Assembly: GCA_963845495.1 (NCBI GenBank)
Contig: CAWJTH010000216.1
Location: forward strand, 4,950-68,949
Length of the DNA: 64,000 nucleotides
Direction of reading: 5' to 3'
DNA from: JAZKFT01 sp963845495
Lineage (GTDB): Bacteria > Bacteroidota > Bacteroidia > Chitinophagales > Chitinophagaceae
Shown here: positions 46,215 to 56,600 of the stretch, in pieces
How the letters are laid out: each line of letters opens with the position of its first letter
Position numbering within the stretch: the stretch's first letter is position 1
Made by a program: the position numbers and the translations under genes
Notes under the pieces: generated by a model
The model's input: the letters and a program-made list of their open reading frames with translations, nothing else
The model's database searches: none
What the model was told of the DNA's origin: nothing

Positions 46215-46987
46215 GGGAATTGTCCGTTTTGTATAAAGTTTTTAATATTGGTTTGCACTTTCGTGGAGCTTACCAACGACGTGATTTTTTCAACTGCCAA
46301 TTGTTGGGTTTTATGGTTGATGATCCACAATTTCGACATGTAATCTTTCAGTTCTTTGATGGTTGCTGTTTCCACTTTGGTTAGCCGAAGCAAGTTTTTC
46401 CTCACCGCTTCGTTTAAATTATTGGTCACTTCATCTGCCAATCCAATTTGGCTAGCCCGTTCTGCCGAAATGCCTTGCGTAATCATCGTCATCCATTGTG
46501 CTTTTTGAAAGCCAACCCTTCTAATTAAAAAAGGCATTACGCAAGCTGGCAACAGGCCAAACAAAATTTCCGACAATCCAAACGTTGCCTTTTCATCCGC
46601 AATTACAATGTCGCTGGCCGCCACCAAGCCAATTCCGCCAGCATTTACTTTGCCTTCTACTTTCGAGATGACGATTTTTGAACACAACGAAAGATGCAAT
46701 AACATTTCATAATAACCGTTCGGGTCATCGCTAAACAATGCATCTGTTCCGCCGTCGCTTACTGCTTTAAAGTCCATGCCGGTGCAAAAATGATCGGGCA
46801 AACCTTCTAACACAATCACTTTTATATCAGCATTTTCTTCCAGCCAATATAAAATGTCCATTAACTCTGCCACCAAAATTGTATTGATGCTGTTATTGGC
46901 TTCAGGCCGGTACAATTGAATACTGGCAACATTTTTTTGCAGCCGCACTTTTATGGTTTGGTATTCGCTTTGCAAGGTTGCTATCAT
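46202..46987 (-). CDS. pksH: Dehydrating enoyl-CoA hydratase homologue (PksH-like, ECH1)
   Basis: The 261-residue crotonase-fold protein contains QTIKVRLQKNVASIQLYRPEAN near the start, VLEGLPDHFCTGMDF, VNAGGIGLVAASDIVIAD, LLFGLLPACVMPFL and the end QNGQFPWDK. These features are shared with Bacillus PksH. It should dehydrate the 3-hydroxy-3-methylglutaryl-ACP intermediate made by the HMG-synthase homologue. The start overlaps the preceding gene's stop by 4 bp. Confidence 0.9.
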   Translation of the reverse strand: MIATLQSEYQTIKVRLQKNVASIQLYRPEANNSINTILVAELMDILYWLEENADIKVIVLEGLPDHFCTGMDFKAVSDGGTDALFSDDPNGYYEMLLHLSLCSKIVISKVEGKVNAGGIGLVAASDIVIADEKATFGLSEILFGLLPACVMPFLIRRVGFQKAQWMTMITQGISAERASQIGLADEVTNNLNEAVRKNLLRLTKVETATIKELKDYMSKLWIINHKTQQLAVEKITSLVSSTKVQTNIKNFIQNGQFPWDK

Positions 46988-48228
46988 ACAAATTCGTATA
47001 TGCGGTGATAGTCTTTTATTTCCGAGAAAACCAACCTGTTTTTGCCTTGCACATGTTTAAAAGCTTCTGGGAAATCGTTTCTTTTTACTTTGTAATTACG
47101 TGTTCCAAATTTTAGTTCGGTGTTAGCGTCAAAAGTGTTTTCGTATTCTTCCATTGATAGTGTGTAGCGATCGTCTAAATGTTTCGACAAACTAAATTGT
47201 TTCATTTTTGCTTGCGATTGGGCTGTAACTACACCGCTATAAAACTCTGAGCAGCAACCAGATCCGTAGGAAAATACACCAATTCGTTTAGGTCGGGTAA
47301 AGTCGCCATTATCAATTGTGCTAGCTAATGCAAGTTGCGTGGTGGCGCCCATAATATTGCCTACCCGCTGGCAATAATTTAAAGATGGAACAACTCTTTT
47401 TTGAAAGTCTGCTTCAATCTCAGGCGGTTTTGAACCCTTAAACTTTCGCATATTGGTACGATGTGCCCCTTTTACCATGCCGCCAAATGGCGTGTGAAAA
47501 GCAAGATAATCGAAGCTGGATTGATAATCAACGCCATCTACCCTTTTTTGATATTCTTTGAAAGAATTTTCGCAGCAATCCAAATAAGACAGCAACGACA
47601 AATCTGCATCGCCAGCTTCTTGATCGGGAACGGGGCGGCAAGTATCCATCACTTCGTAGCCATAGTAACCGTTGGCACCATTGTCAATTTGAAAAACAAT
47701 CGGGTTATCGCTGATGAGCATGGCCACAGCGCCGGAGCCAGTACTTGGTTCTGCAAAAGACATTTCAAGCGAACCTGTGGCGAGGCTCATGCGCATGATA
47801 TCGGTGGCAATCACTAGTACTTTTTTACCGGGCGAGGTTTGAGACAAAATAAAATTGACCGCCATTTGAAAACCTGCTGCGCCGGAATAACAAGCATTTT
47901 TCAGTTCAAATAACCTACAATTCCTGCCTAATCCCAAATAATGATGGATGTAAGTGCTCATCGATTTGCCAAAATCAATGCCTGATTCTGTGCAGGTAAT
48001 AACCATGTCGATGCTGTTTTTTTCCTCTTCGGATAAACTATTGATAATCGGCATAGCCGCGTTTACCCCATTTGAAATCGGGTCTTCAAACGGCATGGGC
48101 ACTGTTTTTTCTTTCATCAATAATTTCTCGAAACGGTCATTGTCCAAGTTTCTGGCTCGTGCCAGTTCTGATACGTTGAGTGCTGCGGATCCGCAATAAA
48201 TATTCATTGCTTCTATTCCTGCTTTCAT
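46984..48228 (-). CDS. pksG: HMG-CoA-synthase homologue for beta-branching (PksG-like)
   Basis: The 414-residue enzyme begins MKAGIEAMNIYCGSAALNVSEL. The active Cys113 is in LKNACYSGAAGF, the fold motif KVLVIATDIMR follows, and the conserved glycine-rich FSYGSGCCSEFY is near the end. It condenses an acetyl unit on a donor ACP with a beta-keto group on a carrier to create a branch. A truncated 4-bp overlap links it to the PksH-like gene. Upstream lies the 25-bp repeat array. Confidence 0.93.
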   Translation of the reverse strand: MKAGIEAMNIYCGSAALNVSELARARNLDNDRFEKLLMKEKTVPMPFEDPISNGVNAAMPIINSLSEEEKNSIDMVITCTESGIDFGKSMSTYIHHYLGLGRNCRLFELKNACYSGAAGFQMAVNFILSQTSPGKKVLVIATDIMRMSLATGSLEMSFAEPSTGSGAVAMLISDNPIVFQIDNGANGYYGYEVMDTCRPVPDQEAGDADLSLLSYLDCCENSFKEYQKRVDGVDYQSSFDYLAFHTPFGGMVKGAHRTNMRKFKGSKPPEIEADFQKRVVPSLNYCQRVGNIMGATTQLALASTIDNGDFTRPKRIGVFSYGSGCCSEFYSGVVTAQSQAKMKQFSLSKHLDDRYTLSMEEYENTFDANTELKFGTRNYKVKRNDFPEAFKHVQGKNRLVFSEIKDYHRIYEFV

Positions 48229-48596
48229 TTTTTATTTTTTAAGGATGATTTTTTATAGTGATTTGATATTAGATTATTTATAGTGATTGCTATTAAATTA
48301 TTAGTCGTAGGGGTTCGCCCCACGCTGGTGGATGTCGCCCTTCGGGGCTTGTCTTTTCGGGGCTGTCATCCTGAGCTTGTCGAAGGGCTGCCCCCGATCT
48401 TCTTCGCCAATTTGCGAGTTAGATTGCTATGAGCCCTTCGACAAGCTCAGGATGACAACCCTTCGACAAGCTCAGGATGACAACCCTTCGACAGGCTCAG
48501 GATGACAGCCCTTCGACAGGCTCAGGATGACAACCCTTCGACAAGCTCAGGATGACAACCCTTCGACAGGCTCAGGATGACAATTCCCTCGAAATA
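48229..48596. other. 368-bp spacer with GC-rich hairpins and tandem repeats
   Basis: Between the HMG-synthase and decarboxylating KS genes. It holds an inverted copy (48364-48387) and six direct copies of a 25-bp element (listed separately), plus GC-rich short hairpins (ggggttcgccccac, cgcccttcggggc). It breaks the otherwise tight cassette and is not coding. Confidence 0.7.
48434..48583. repeat. Six tandem copies of a 25-bp repeat
   Basis: The unit is cccttcgacaagctcaggatgacaa. Six consecutive copies differ only by a/g at position 12 and a/g at the last position of some units. An inverted copy lies at 48364-48387, so a hairpin can form. No spacer of constant length exists between copies, so this is not a CRISPR array. 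The unit matches a very widespread palindrome-half repeat of bacterial genomes. Confidence 0.9.
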
Positions 48597-49853
48597 TCAT
48601 CTTTCTATTACAATCGAAGTATTCACCCCCCCAAAACCAAAGCTGTTGTTAATGGCGTATTCCACTTTTGTTTCGATGGAATTGTTTGTTACCCAATCAA
48701 TTGCATCGGTTATGGGATGCACCAAGTTTTTGCTTGGATGAAGAAAATTTCCTTCCATTTGGACAAGCGTTGCAATAGCTTCCACCAATCCAGCGGCTGT
48801 TAATCCGTGGCCGATGAGTGATTTTGTACTATTGGCTTTTACACCTTCTAAGCCGGCTGCCATTATTGCGTCCACTTCGGTTTTGTCCCCAATTCGCGAA
48901 GCAGTGCCATGCGTGTTTACGTAATTTATTTGCTTCGGTGTTAGTTCAGCCATTTTTAAAGCCGCTAACATTGCCTTTGCTTCACCTTCGGTTGATGGGT
49001 TTGGGTTTCTGTTGGCATCTAATCCAACACCAAAACCTGTTATTTTCCCGTAGGCTTGTTTGCTCCTTTTTGTTGCATGCGCTTCATTTTCAAGAATGAT
49101 GCAACCGGCGGATTGGCCGTAAACAAATCCTACACTATCCGCATCAAAGGGCCGACAAATTGCTGCCGCTTCCATACCATCTGCCAAGGCCATTGCCCCC
49201 AAAGCGGTAAAACCTTGGTATTCAAAAACCGACAAATCCATCAACGGCGCAACCACTAAAACAACGTCATAATCATCACTTTTTAACAATCGATGGCCTT
49301 GGATAATCGCCATATTTCCACTTGCCGAAGCTGCGCCAATGCAATGGCCTTCGCCTTTTATGCCCAGCAATTCAGACAATACGCCAACAATATCGGTATC
49401 AAAAAAATTAAGTCCGTATTTGGGATTGATGAACCCTAATTTGTTGCGATATTCTTCTTGAACCGAATGAAATGCGGCTTGTTGCGTATTTGTTCCGGCC
49501 GACACAATGGCTATTTTCGACAAATCAATATCGGCTTTATCCAAACCCGCATCTGCCCAGGCTTCCAATGCGCAATAAACGCCGCAAGCTGTACTTGCAG
49601 AAATATTCCGCAACCTTTTGGCATTTGCGACAATGGTTTCATCCAGTTTTATAGAGCTTACTGCATCTTTAAAATTGAAGCCATTCAATTTTGCCACCGG
49701 AAATTTAAATAACGATCCGCCTTGCTCAAATTCGGTTATTGAAAAATTCGTTCGTCCGTTTTTTAGTCCGTTTATAAAATTGTTCAATCCGATTCCAATT
49801 GGCGAAACAACGCCCATGCCAGTTATTGAAGTATTTTTTGTGAAAATCTTCAT
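48597..49853 (-). CDS. pksF: Decarboxylating ketosynthase with Ser for Cys (PksF-like)
   Basis: The 418-residue protein has a FabF-type fold: ITGMGVVSPIGIG start, VNTHGTAS histidine box and SLIGHGLTAAGL late histidine. At the nucleophile position it has GAASASGN, with Ser176 where a Cys normally sits. The family with this change decarboxylates malonyl-ACP to make the acetyl donor for beta-branching. Its start overlaps the ACP stop by 4 bp. Alternative roles are unlikely given the neighbours. Confidence 0.9.
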   Translation of the reverse strand: MKIFTKNTSITGMGVVSPIGIGLNNFINGLKNGRTNFSITEFEQGGSLFKFPVAKLNGFNFKDAVSSIKLDETIVANAKRLRNISASTACGVYCALEAWADAGLDKADIDLSKIAIVSAGTNTQQAAFHSVQEEYRNKLGFINPKYGLNFFDTDIVGVLSELLGIKGEGHCIGAASASGNMAIIQGHRLLKSDDYDVVLVVAPLMDLSVFEYQGFTALGAMALADGMEAAAICRPFDADSVGFVYGQSAGCIILENEAHATKRSKQAYGKITGFGVGLDANRNPNPSTEGEAKAMLAALKMAELTPKQINYVNTHGTASRIGDKTEVDAIMAAGLEGVKANSTKSLIGHGLTAAGLVEAIATLVQMEGNFLHPSKNLVHPITDAIDWVTNNSIETKVEYAINNSFGFGGVNTSIVIER

Positions 49854-50125
49854 GCGGCAATGCTCAGTTTTTGGGCAAATACTTCTGATAATTTTTGCGC
49901 AAACATGTCTGCCAATTCGCCCAAATTGCGGGCCGCATAAAAATTACAGCGTGGCACGTTTAGGTGAAGGTCTTCCAGCGTTTGTTCAATCAGTTCGGCC
50001 CTGCCAACTGAATCTAAACCTAACGGGGACAAAAATGCAGTACGTTCCAATTTGCCATTGTGCAGTTCAGGAACAATTTGGTTGATGTTGAAAGAAATCA
50101 ATTCAAAAATTTCGTCGGAGTTCAT
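49850..50125 (-). CDS. Free-standing acyl carrier protein
   Basis: A 91-residue four-helix ACP. The phosphopantetheine serine is in PLGLDSVGRAELIEQ. It has a typical helix-rich profile and an Ala/Leu-rich end. It lies between the second ACP and the decarboxylating KS, and either or both may be the acetyl-donor ACP of the branching set. The function is inferred from position. Confidence 0.85.
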   Translation of the reverse strand: MNSDEIFELISFNINQIVPELHNGKLERTAFLSPLGLDSVGRAELIEQTLEDLHLNVPRCNFYAARNLGELADMFAQKLSEVFAQKLSIAA

Positions 50126-50204
50126 GTTTTTTGTTTTTTATGTTGATGAGAAAATAAGTTTTTGTTTTATTGCGTTTGATAATGGCTTATTAAATAGTGA
50201 TTGA

Positions 50205-50459
50205 CTATTGACTATTGACGATTAACGATTTCGAAATAATCATATCGGCCAACTCATTGATTGTTTGCGCCCGTACAAAATGGATGCGTGAAACTTCTAG
50301 GTTCAACCGTTCAAGGGTTAGCGTTATCAGCTCGCCCCTGTCTACTGAATTAGCTCCCATTTCTACAAAGCTTTCATCGAGTGAAATGTCTGTTTCTGAT
50401 AATTCAGGAATAATTTCAAATAAGTTTTCTTTGATTAAACCGACTACTTGTTTTTTCAT
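50205..50459 (-). CDS. Free-standing acyl carrier protein (AcpK-like)
   Basis: The 84-residue ACP carries its serine in VEMGANSVDRGELITLTLERL. This resembles the AcpK type that delivers acetyl units to the HMG-synthase homologue. It lies 79 bp upstream of the other ACP. The two ACPs are similar in the second half (GRAELIEQTLEDL versus DRGELITLTLERL). Confidence 0.87.
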   Translation of the reverse strand: MKKQVVGLIKENLFEIIPELSETDISLDESFVEMGANSVDRGELITLTLERLNLEVSRIHFVRAQTINELADMIISKSLIVNSQ

Positions 50460-50871
50460 ATTGATTGGATTTTTATGGTTATGATTTTAATGGCTAAACT
50501 TATCTTTTCACCTACTTGCTGTGCAATCAGAACGTTTTCGTCAAAATGCTAATCGCTACGTTTTCTATCTTCTTCTTTTTTTCTTAGCAAAAAAAAGAAG
50601 CAAAAAAAGCCAAGGCTACGAAAGAAAAGGCTAAAAATTCTTATTGTTGGCCGAAAGAAAAAGAACTCGTCTTAGCATACGTTTAGGCGTAAATCCCGAA
50701 GGGCTCATCCGCCTGAGGCGGATTCTTCCAATACAGGCCAACAATAAGAATTTTTATGCACTTTTCTTTCGAAGGCCGATTGACAAAAAGATTGCTAGTC
50801 AACGGAATCATAATTTAAACTCTTGCAATAAATTTCCTCTTTTTACTTTTAAATTTTTACTTTTTAATTAT
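50460..50871. other. 412-bp spacer with long hairpins
   Basis: Between the PksE-like and ACP genes, transcribed leftward. It contains the long inverted repeat listed separately and a small GC-rich palindrome atccgcctgaggcggat (50707-50723). No gene is present. It is a long break inside an operon, and a separate promoter or a weak terminator is possible. Confidence 0.6.
50619..50771. repeat. Long inverted repeat within the polyketide operon
   Basis: The core aaaaattcttattgttggcc (50633-50652) is perfectly complementary to 50736-50755. The complementarity extends imperfectly to 50619 and 50771 (cgaaagaaaag... / ...cttttctttcg). The loop includes a second smaller palindrome. It may be a terminator or a MITE remnant. 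Confidence 0.75.
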
Positions 50872-53166
50872 TTATTCATTAATGCTTATCAGCGTTTCCT
50901 TCAACAATTGCGCTGCGGACTCCATCATCATTACGCCAATTTTATCTACGTGACGGTTGCGCCAACTTTCCAGCGCTGTACCTTTTACCCATTGGTTAAA
51001 CGAGCCCATTGCCGGGCCGGTATGCACCTGAAAATTTACTTTTTCTTCCATCCTGCCATCAAAAGCCAATTTACTGCTGTGGCCAAAATACCAGCGGAAA
51101 ACCAATGCCATCTTATGTTTTGGGTTTTGTGTTGCTTTGCTAATTTCTGCGTGGTCATTTTTATTCAACAAGCGATTCTTGGTTTCTTCCCAAACTGTTG
51201 CAATCGGTTTTTTGAAATAATTTTTTTCTAATTGTTCAATTGTTTTGGCAGGTATTTCTTCTATTGAATTATATTGGTTGTACAGCGCATACAATTTGTT
51301 TGCCCTAGCGGGAAATAAAACACCTTTTTTCATTACCTGAACTTTGGAACCTATTTCAAACATATCGCCAGCCGGCGCATAATCGGTGTCTTGCACATTT
51401 ATTTCTTGCAACAGATCTTTCACCGCATCGCTAGTTCCAGCTTCTACCGTACATTGGTTGATGGAACCGGTTACTACAAAATCGGCTCCCATAACGTAAG
51501 CGCAGGCAATAGCTTGCGGCGTACCGATGCCGCCCGCCAAACCAACTCTTATTCGTTTGTTATAGGCATACTCTTTTTCAATTATTGTTCTTAATTGTTG
51601 GATGGAAGGCAGCAAAGCCAAGGCAACGCCACCATCGGTATGGCCACCAGAATCAGCTTCCACACAAATATCATAACTCATGGGGATGTTTTTTGCCCAC
51701 AAAGCTTGCTCGGCAGTTATCAATCCTTCGCCCAATAATTTTTCGACTATTTTTTGCGAGGCAGGCCGCATAAAATTTTCGGCCACTTCCGGCCTTGATA
51801 CTTTCGCAACAATCCGATGATTGCAAACAATTTGATTGTTGTTGTCTTTTCTTAATCCGCTTAACCTAAAATAAACCAGCGGCAACGAAACCTGCATGTA
51901 AGCAGCAGCTTCAATGTTTTGTACGCCGTATTTTAGGTACAGTTCAACGGTTTTCATTTCTAGCACCGTGTCCGTGAGGCTGTTCAATAAATTCATCCCA
52001 TATATTTCACCAGCTTTTAATTGCTGCTGGATGTATTGGATATTTTTTTCTATTTCCGGCACCGACATTCCGCCTGTTCCAAGAAAGCCAAGCATACCAG
52101 CCTTTGCCATACAAACCACTAATTCTTTTGAGGCTATGCCCCGGTACATGGCACCGCTCATGTAAGCGTATTTAATGCCATAATCGTCCTTAAATGCTTT
52201 GCTTCCAAGCCTGGTAGATAAATGGCCGTTTGGTTTTTTGGTAGACAAATCTGTAATGGCTGATATTTGGGAAACTGGTTTATAAGCTGGTGCGTGTTCA
52301 TTTATTTCGGTTGGGTTACAAGTCGAATCAACGCTTTCTTTTATTTCATTTACCATTTTGGTAAGGATAACGCCGCCAATTTCTTCGTACATCGAAACGC
52401 CCTTGCTGATTAATGTTTTAACCGTATCCGTCCATTGTACAGAGCTTGCAATTTGTTGGCTTAACAATTCGGCCACTTGGCCATCCTCATAACATGTTGC
52501 GGTAACATTGGCTATCACCGGAATTTTTAATGGCGAAAAAGTAAATCCTTGTAAGAATTTGGCAAACTCTGCGGCGGCAGCAGCCATGTACCTTGAATGA
52601 AAAGGAGCACTTACAAACAACGGGATAATCTTGATGCCTTTCGAATCAAAATCGATCACCACTTTGTCTATTGCGGCTTCTTTTGCCGCTATTACAAATT
52701 GCGTCGGTGTGTTATAATTAGCAATATCAATGTCATTATAACCTCCATCGGCTAATAACTTTTTTAATTCCGCAGCAGTTAATCCCAACACGGCAGCCAT
52801 TCCGCCGCCAGAGGCTGCAGCCATTAATTCTCCCCGTTTTTGTACCAATTTTAACCCGGTTTCAAAATCAAAAGCACCGGCTGCCAACAATGCATTGTAT
52901 TCGCCCAAGCTATGGCCAATTAGGTAATCTGGTTGTGAGTTTGTTTGCTGTTGATAATAAGCCAATGCATTTACAACATACAAAGCAGGTTGTGTGAAAG
53001 CTGTTTTCCCCAACAGCCTTTTTGGATCGGCCACGCAAAGTTCTTCAATGTCATAACCAAGTATATTGGAAGCTAGCGCCGCCTCTTGGCGATATATTTT
53101 AAACAGCTCTTTTCCCATTCCTCTGTATTGTGAACCTTGCCCGGGAAACATGATGGCCTTTTTCAT
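50872..53166 (-). CDS. pksE: Acyltransferase-enoylreductase fusion (PksE-like)
   Basis: The protein has 764 residues. The first domain is a malonyl-CoA:ACP transacylase (MFPGQGSQYRGMG start, Ser86 in IGHSLGEY, PFHS histidine near residue 196). The second, from about residue 330, is a PfaD-type FMN enoylreductase/nitronate-monooxygenase fold (GTGGMSVPEI, ADSGGHTDGG, VGLAGGIGTPQAIACAYVMGADFVVTGS). It supplies malonyl groups in trans to all modules and may reduce one double bond in trans. The long C-terminal tail (about 660-764) is typical of the family. The 463-bp spacer upstream suggests that it has its own promoter. Confidence 0.93.
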   Translation of the reverse strand: MKKAIMFPGQGSQYRGMGKELFKIYRQEAALASNILGYDIEELCVADPKRLLGKTAFTQPALYVVNALAYYQQQTNSQPDYLIGHSLGEYNALLAAGAFDFETGLKLVQKRGELMAAASGGGMAAVLGLTAAELKKLLADGGYNDIDIANYNTPTQFVIAAKEAAIDKVVIDFDSKGIKIIPLFVSAPFHSRYMAAAAAEFAKFLQGFTFSPLKIPVIANVTATCYEDGQVAELLSQQIASSVQWTDTVKTLISKGVSMYEEIGGVILTKMVNEIKESVDSTCNPTEINEHAPAYKPVSQISAITDLSTKKPNGHLSTRLGSKAFKDDYGIKYAYMSGAMYRGIASKELVVCMAKAGMLGFLGTGGMSVPEIEKNIQYIQQQLKAGEIYGMNLLNSLTDTVLEMKTVELYLKYGVQNIEAAAYMQVSLPLVYFRLSGLRKDNNNQIVCNHRIVAKVSRPEVAENFMRPASQKIVEKLLGEGLITAEQALWAKNIPMSYDICVEADSGGHTDGGVALALLPSIQQLRTIIEKEYAYNKRIRVGLAGGIGTPQAIACAYVMGADFVVTGSINQCTVEAGTSDAVKDLLQEINVQDTDYAPAGDMFEIGSKVQVMKKGVLFPARANKLYALYNQYNSIEEIPAKTIEQLEKNYFKKPIATVWEETKNRLLNKNDHAEISKATQNPKHKMALVFRWYFGHSSKLAFDGRMEEKVNFQVHTGPAMGSFNQWVKGTALESWRNRHVDKIGVMMMESAAQLLKETLISINE

Positions 53167-53629
53167 AAATATTGGCTGATTGAGACATAAAAGTATATCA
53201 CACTTTTCCTTTTTTTGCTCACATGTAATAGACGGATGAGTTGGAGTAACAAGCGGCGATAATTATAAAAAAAGGCAAATCGAGGCTATATTTGTTAGTT
53301 GGATTAATACAAGTTTGTAGTGATTTATTTTTCAAATAAGTTGTAATTAAGATTGTTCGGATACAATTTCGCTAAAAAGATATGTCACGCAGAGAACGCA
53401 GGGGCCGCAGAGGAAAAACGGAAAAATACTGATTTTTTTAGTCTTCTATCTTTTTACATCCTTATAACTCACTCATTTTCCCTCTGTGAAACTGTCTTAT
53501 TTTTCTTAACCGTCAACATGGATTAATCAAACTTAATATATTGACTATCAATGGCATTCGAAATGAAATTTGTATAAAAAACCACAGGTTTCACCCTGTG
53601 GCTATAATATTACTAGTATTAAAACTTCG
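53167..53629. other. 463-bp spacer with terminator and repeat remnants
   Basis: It holds the leftward terminator near 53576-53602 and repeat-like sequence (cacgcagagaacgcaggggccgcagagg near 53386-53414, with ccctctgtg near 53481) related in style to the 44.1-kb palindrome. No gene was seen. The promoter of the PksE-like gene is expected here. Confidence 0.5.
53576..53602 (-). terminator. Rho-independent terminator after the synthase gene
   Basis: On the minus strand gccacagggtgaaacctgtgg forms a 7-bp stem followed by six T. It lies 28 bp after the stop of the last synthase gene, so transcription of the assembly-line genes may end here. Confidence 0.7.
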
Positions 53630-56600
53630 TCAAGCAAGCATATCGCTACTTTTAACAACCTTATTTTCTTCTAAAAATTTTACCAATTGACGGTTAAAGA
53701 ATTGAGAATGGAACAAGGGAATGTAGTGCTGGGCAGATTCTATTTCAAGATATTGAGAACCACTTATTTTTTGGTGGATATATTCTGAATATGCCGGCGG
53801 GGTCAGCTTGTCGTTGCTACCCGAAATAATGGACACAGGAATATCAATATTATTGAGCTTATCCCGATAATCATGACCCATTACTTGAAGGGCATAAAAC
53901 ATGGCTATTTGATTGTTGAAGGATCCCTTTATTGTATTTTCATCAATATTGGCAAATTGAGTGGGCGCTAATCTGAATAAATTACCAACAAAATCTTTTC
54001 TCAGGTTTTCAAACATCAGTGTGCTATTGGAAATAGTACTTGCTATTTCCAGCTTTGTCGTGGTGTTCACCAAGGTTAACGATTGAAAATATCTGCCATG
54101 GTTTTCAGCCAATATTTGCGCTATAAATCCACCCATCGACCAGCCCACTAAATGAACCGTTTCTTTTATTTTCAACACCTCTAATATGTAAATCACCTGA
54201 TTGGCAATTTCATTTAACGTAGCCAGCGATGGATTAAATTCGCTTAACCCATACCCAGGATAATTGGGTACAATAATCTGGTATTTCTTTTTCAATTCTT
54301 CCACTTGCGCCATCCAAGCTATGGCCGTACAATCAACCGGGGGCAGCAATACGATGGTTTCTTTTGCTTCGCCACCCGTAAAAACTTCAAGGTTTATTCC
54401 TTTATAATCAATAAACTTTCTTCTCAAGCTGGGAATCAACACTTCATAATTGGTTTCAAACAATTTTTTATACGATAAATTAGGCTGTAATTCTGCAACA
54501 ATGTTGGGATTATTCACTTCCGCATTTCCCAATTTTACCGCTGCTTTGCTATTGAGTCTCGCTTCAATTACAGTTGCTAAATCAGCAATACTCCTACCAT
54601 TCATCAAATCGGTTATTTCTATTTCCACGGCAAAATGTTCTTCGGCCTGCTGCAGCAATTTCATCGTCGAAATAGAATCAATTCCATATTCTTGCAAATC
54701 CGCATCCTCGTTAAATTCTTTGGCCGGCACTTTCAATCCCTTTGAAAACAAATCAATTAACTGGCTGGTTATGTTAGATTTATTTATTGGGTCATTACTT
54801 TTAAACCCGTTGATGGGCTTTGCTTCCGACAAATTATTAACAAGATTGGGCAACTTAACAGCCGGCATTACTACGCTAGTTTCTTTCACTAATAATTTTT
54901 CTTTTGGCGATTCCAGCCAGTACCTGTCTTTGGCAAAAGGGTAAGTTGGCAAACTAATCCTTTGTGGTTTATTGGATTTGTACAACAGGTTCCAATCAAT
55001 GTCAGAACCTTTCACCCATAAACTTCCCAAGGCTTTATGTTCTTTGTTTTTAATGGAAATTTCGATGTAAGCTTTCCCGGCTTCGCCGTTGAGGAACAGA
55101 CCAAGATTACTTTTTTTACAATTCCCAGTCTGAATGTCGCTAGTCTCACCTTTTAAATAATCAGTTAGTTGGGCTAGCAATTCGGTAGTATTGTTAACAA
55201 CCACGGCTAGTCTTTCATCCATTGCTTCCCTTCCTGTTTGCAATGTGTAGGCAATGTCGTAAATATTGGTGGCTGGATTTTTGTTCAAATAAGTTTTAAG
55301 ATTGATTACGTGATCATTCAATCGTTCTATATTTTTTGCTGATAAAACGATCAATGCTGGGGCAGCATCTTCATAAATTTCATTGTGCAGCGGCAAGTAT
55401 TCTTCAATCACCATGTGTGCATTTGTGCCGCTAAACCCAAAACTACTGATTGCTGCCCTTAGCGGTTCACCATTATTGCTCTTCCAAATTTGCGACTTTT
55501 CCTGTATTTTAAACGGGCTGTTGTTAATATCAATCAAGCTGTTTGGCTTTTTGTAATTAAGCGTGGCGGGTAATTGTTTGTGTTTTAACGATAATAAAAT
55601 TTTTATAATTCCCGCCATGCCAGCTGCCAATAAAGTATGGCCGACATTAGTTTTTACGCTTCCAAGCCCGCAAAACTGTTTTTTTTGTGTAAACGATTTG
55701 AAGGCCGCAGACAGTGCTTCAAATTCTATTGGGTCGCCTAATCCAGTGCCGGTTCCATGCGCTTCTACATAACTAATGGTTTCTGGATGGATGTTGAATT
55801 TTTTATACAGGTCTTGTTCCAGTTCCTGTTGAGACAATGCACTTGGCGCAAAAATGCCGTTTGTTGCACCGTCTTGGTTGGTCATGCTGCCTTTTATAAC
55901 ACCATAAATATGATCGCCATCCCGTTCTGCATCTTCCAGCCTTTTCATTATTACCACTCCAACACCTTCGCCCGGCACAAACCCATTGGCCCTATTATCA
56001 AAAGTATAACAGGTGCCATCTGGCGATAACATGCCTGCTTTGCTGGCAAGCGTGTAAAAATTTGCCGTGTTCATAATGGTTACAGCTCCGCTAATCACAA
56101 TATCAGCATCGCCACGCTGAAGGCTGCTACATCCTAAATCCATAGCAACCAACGAGCTTGAACAAGCCGAATCGATAGATATGGCCGGCCCTTTTAGGTC
56201 AAGAAAATAAGATATTCTGGAAGCTAAAATGGCGTTTGAATTGCCCCACATGGCCGATGCGGGAATCCCTTGGATAGAAGTTAGATAATCGCCCGGGCCA
56301 ACACCAACGTACACGCCGCATTTCCCTGCTTTCAATTTTCTGGGGTTGATGGCGGCATCTTCGATGGCTTTCCAGCAATGCATCAAAAACAAACGTTGTT
56401 GCGGATCCATAGATTCTGCTTCGCCACCCGATATTTTAAAAAACAAAGGATCAAACTTATCGATGTCTTTAATAAAACTTCCCCATTTGGAATAGGTTTT
56501 ATCGGGTGCCGATTTATCTGCACTAAATTTTTCATCAATATTCCATCTTTCAACCGGCACTTCTTCGATCAAGCTTTTGCCGTTAATTAACGCATCCCAA

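Noticed and set aside
48434..48583. Possible CRISPR array
   Set aside because: Copies are directly adjacent with no unique spacers and no cas genes nearby.
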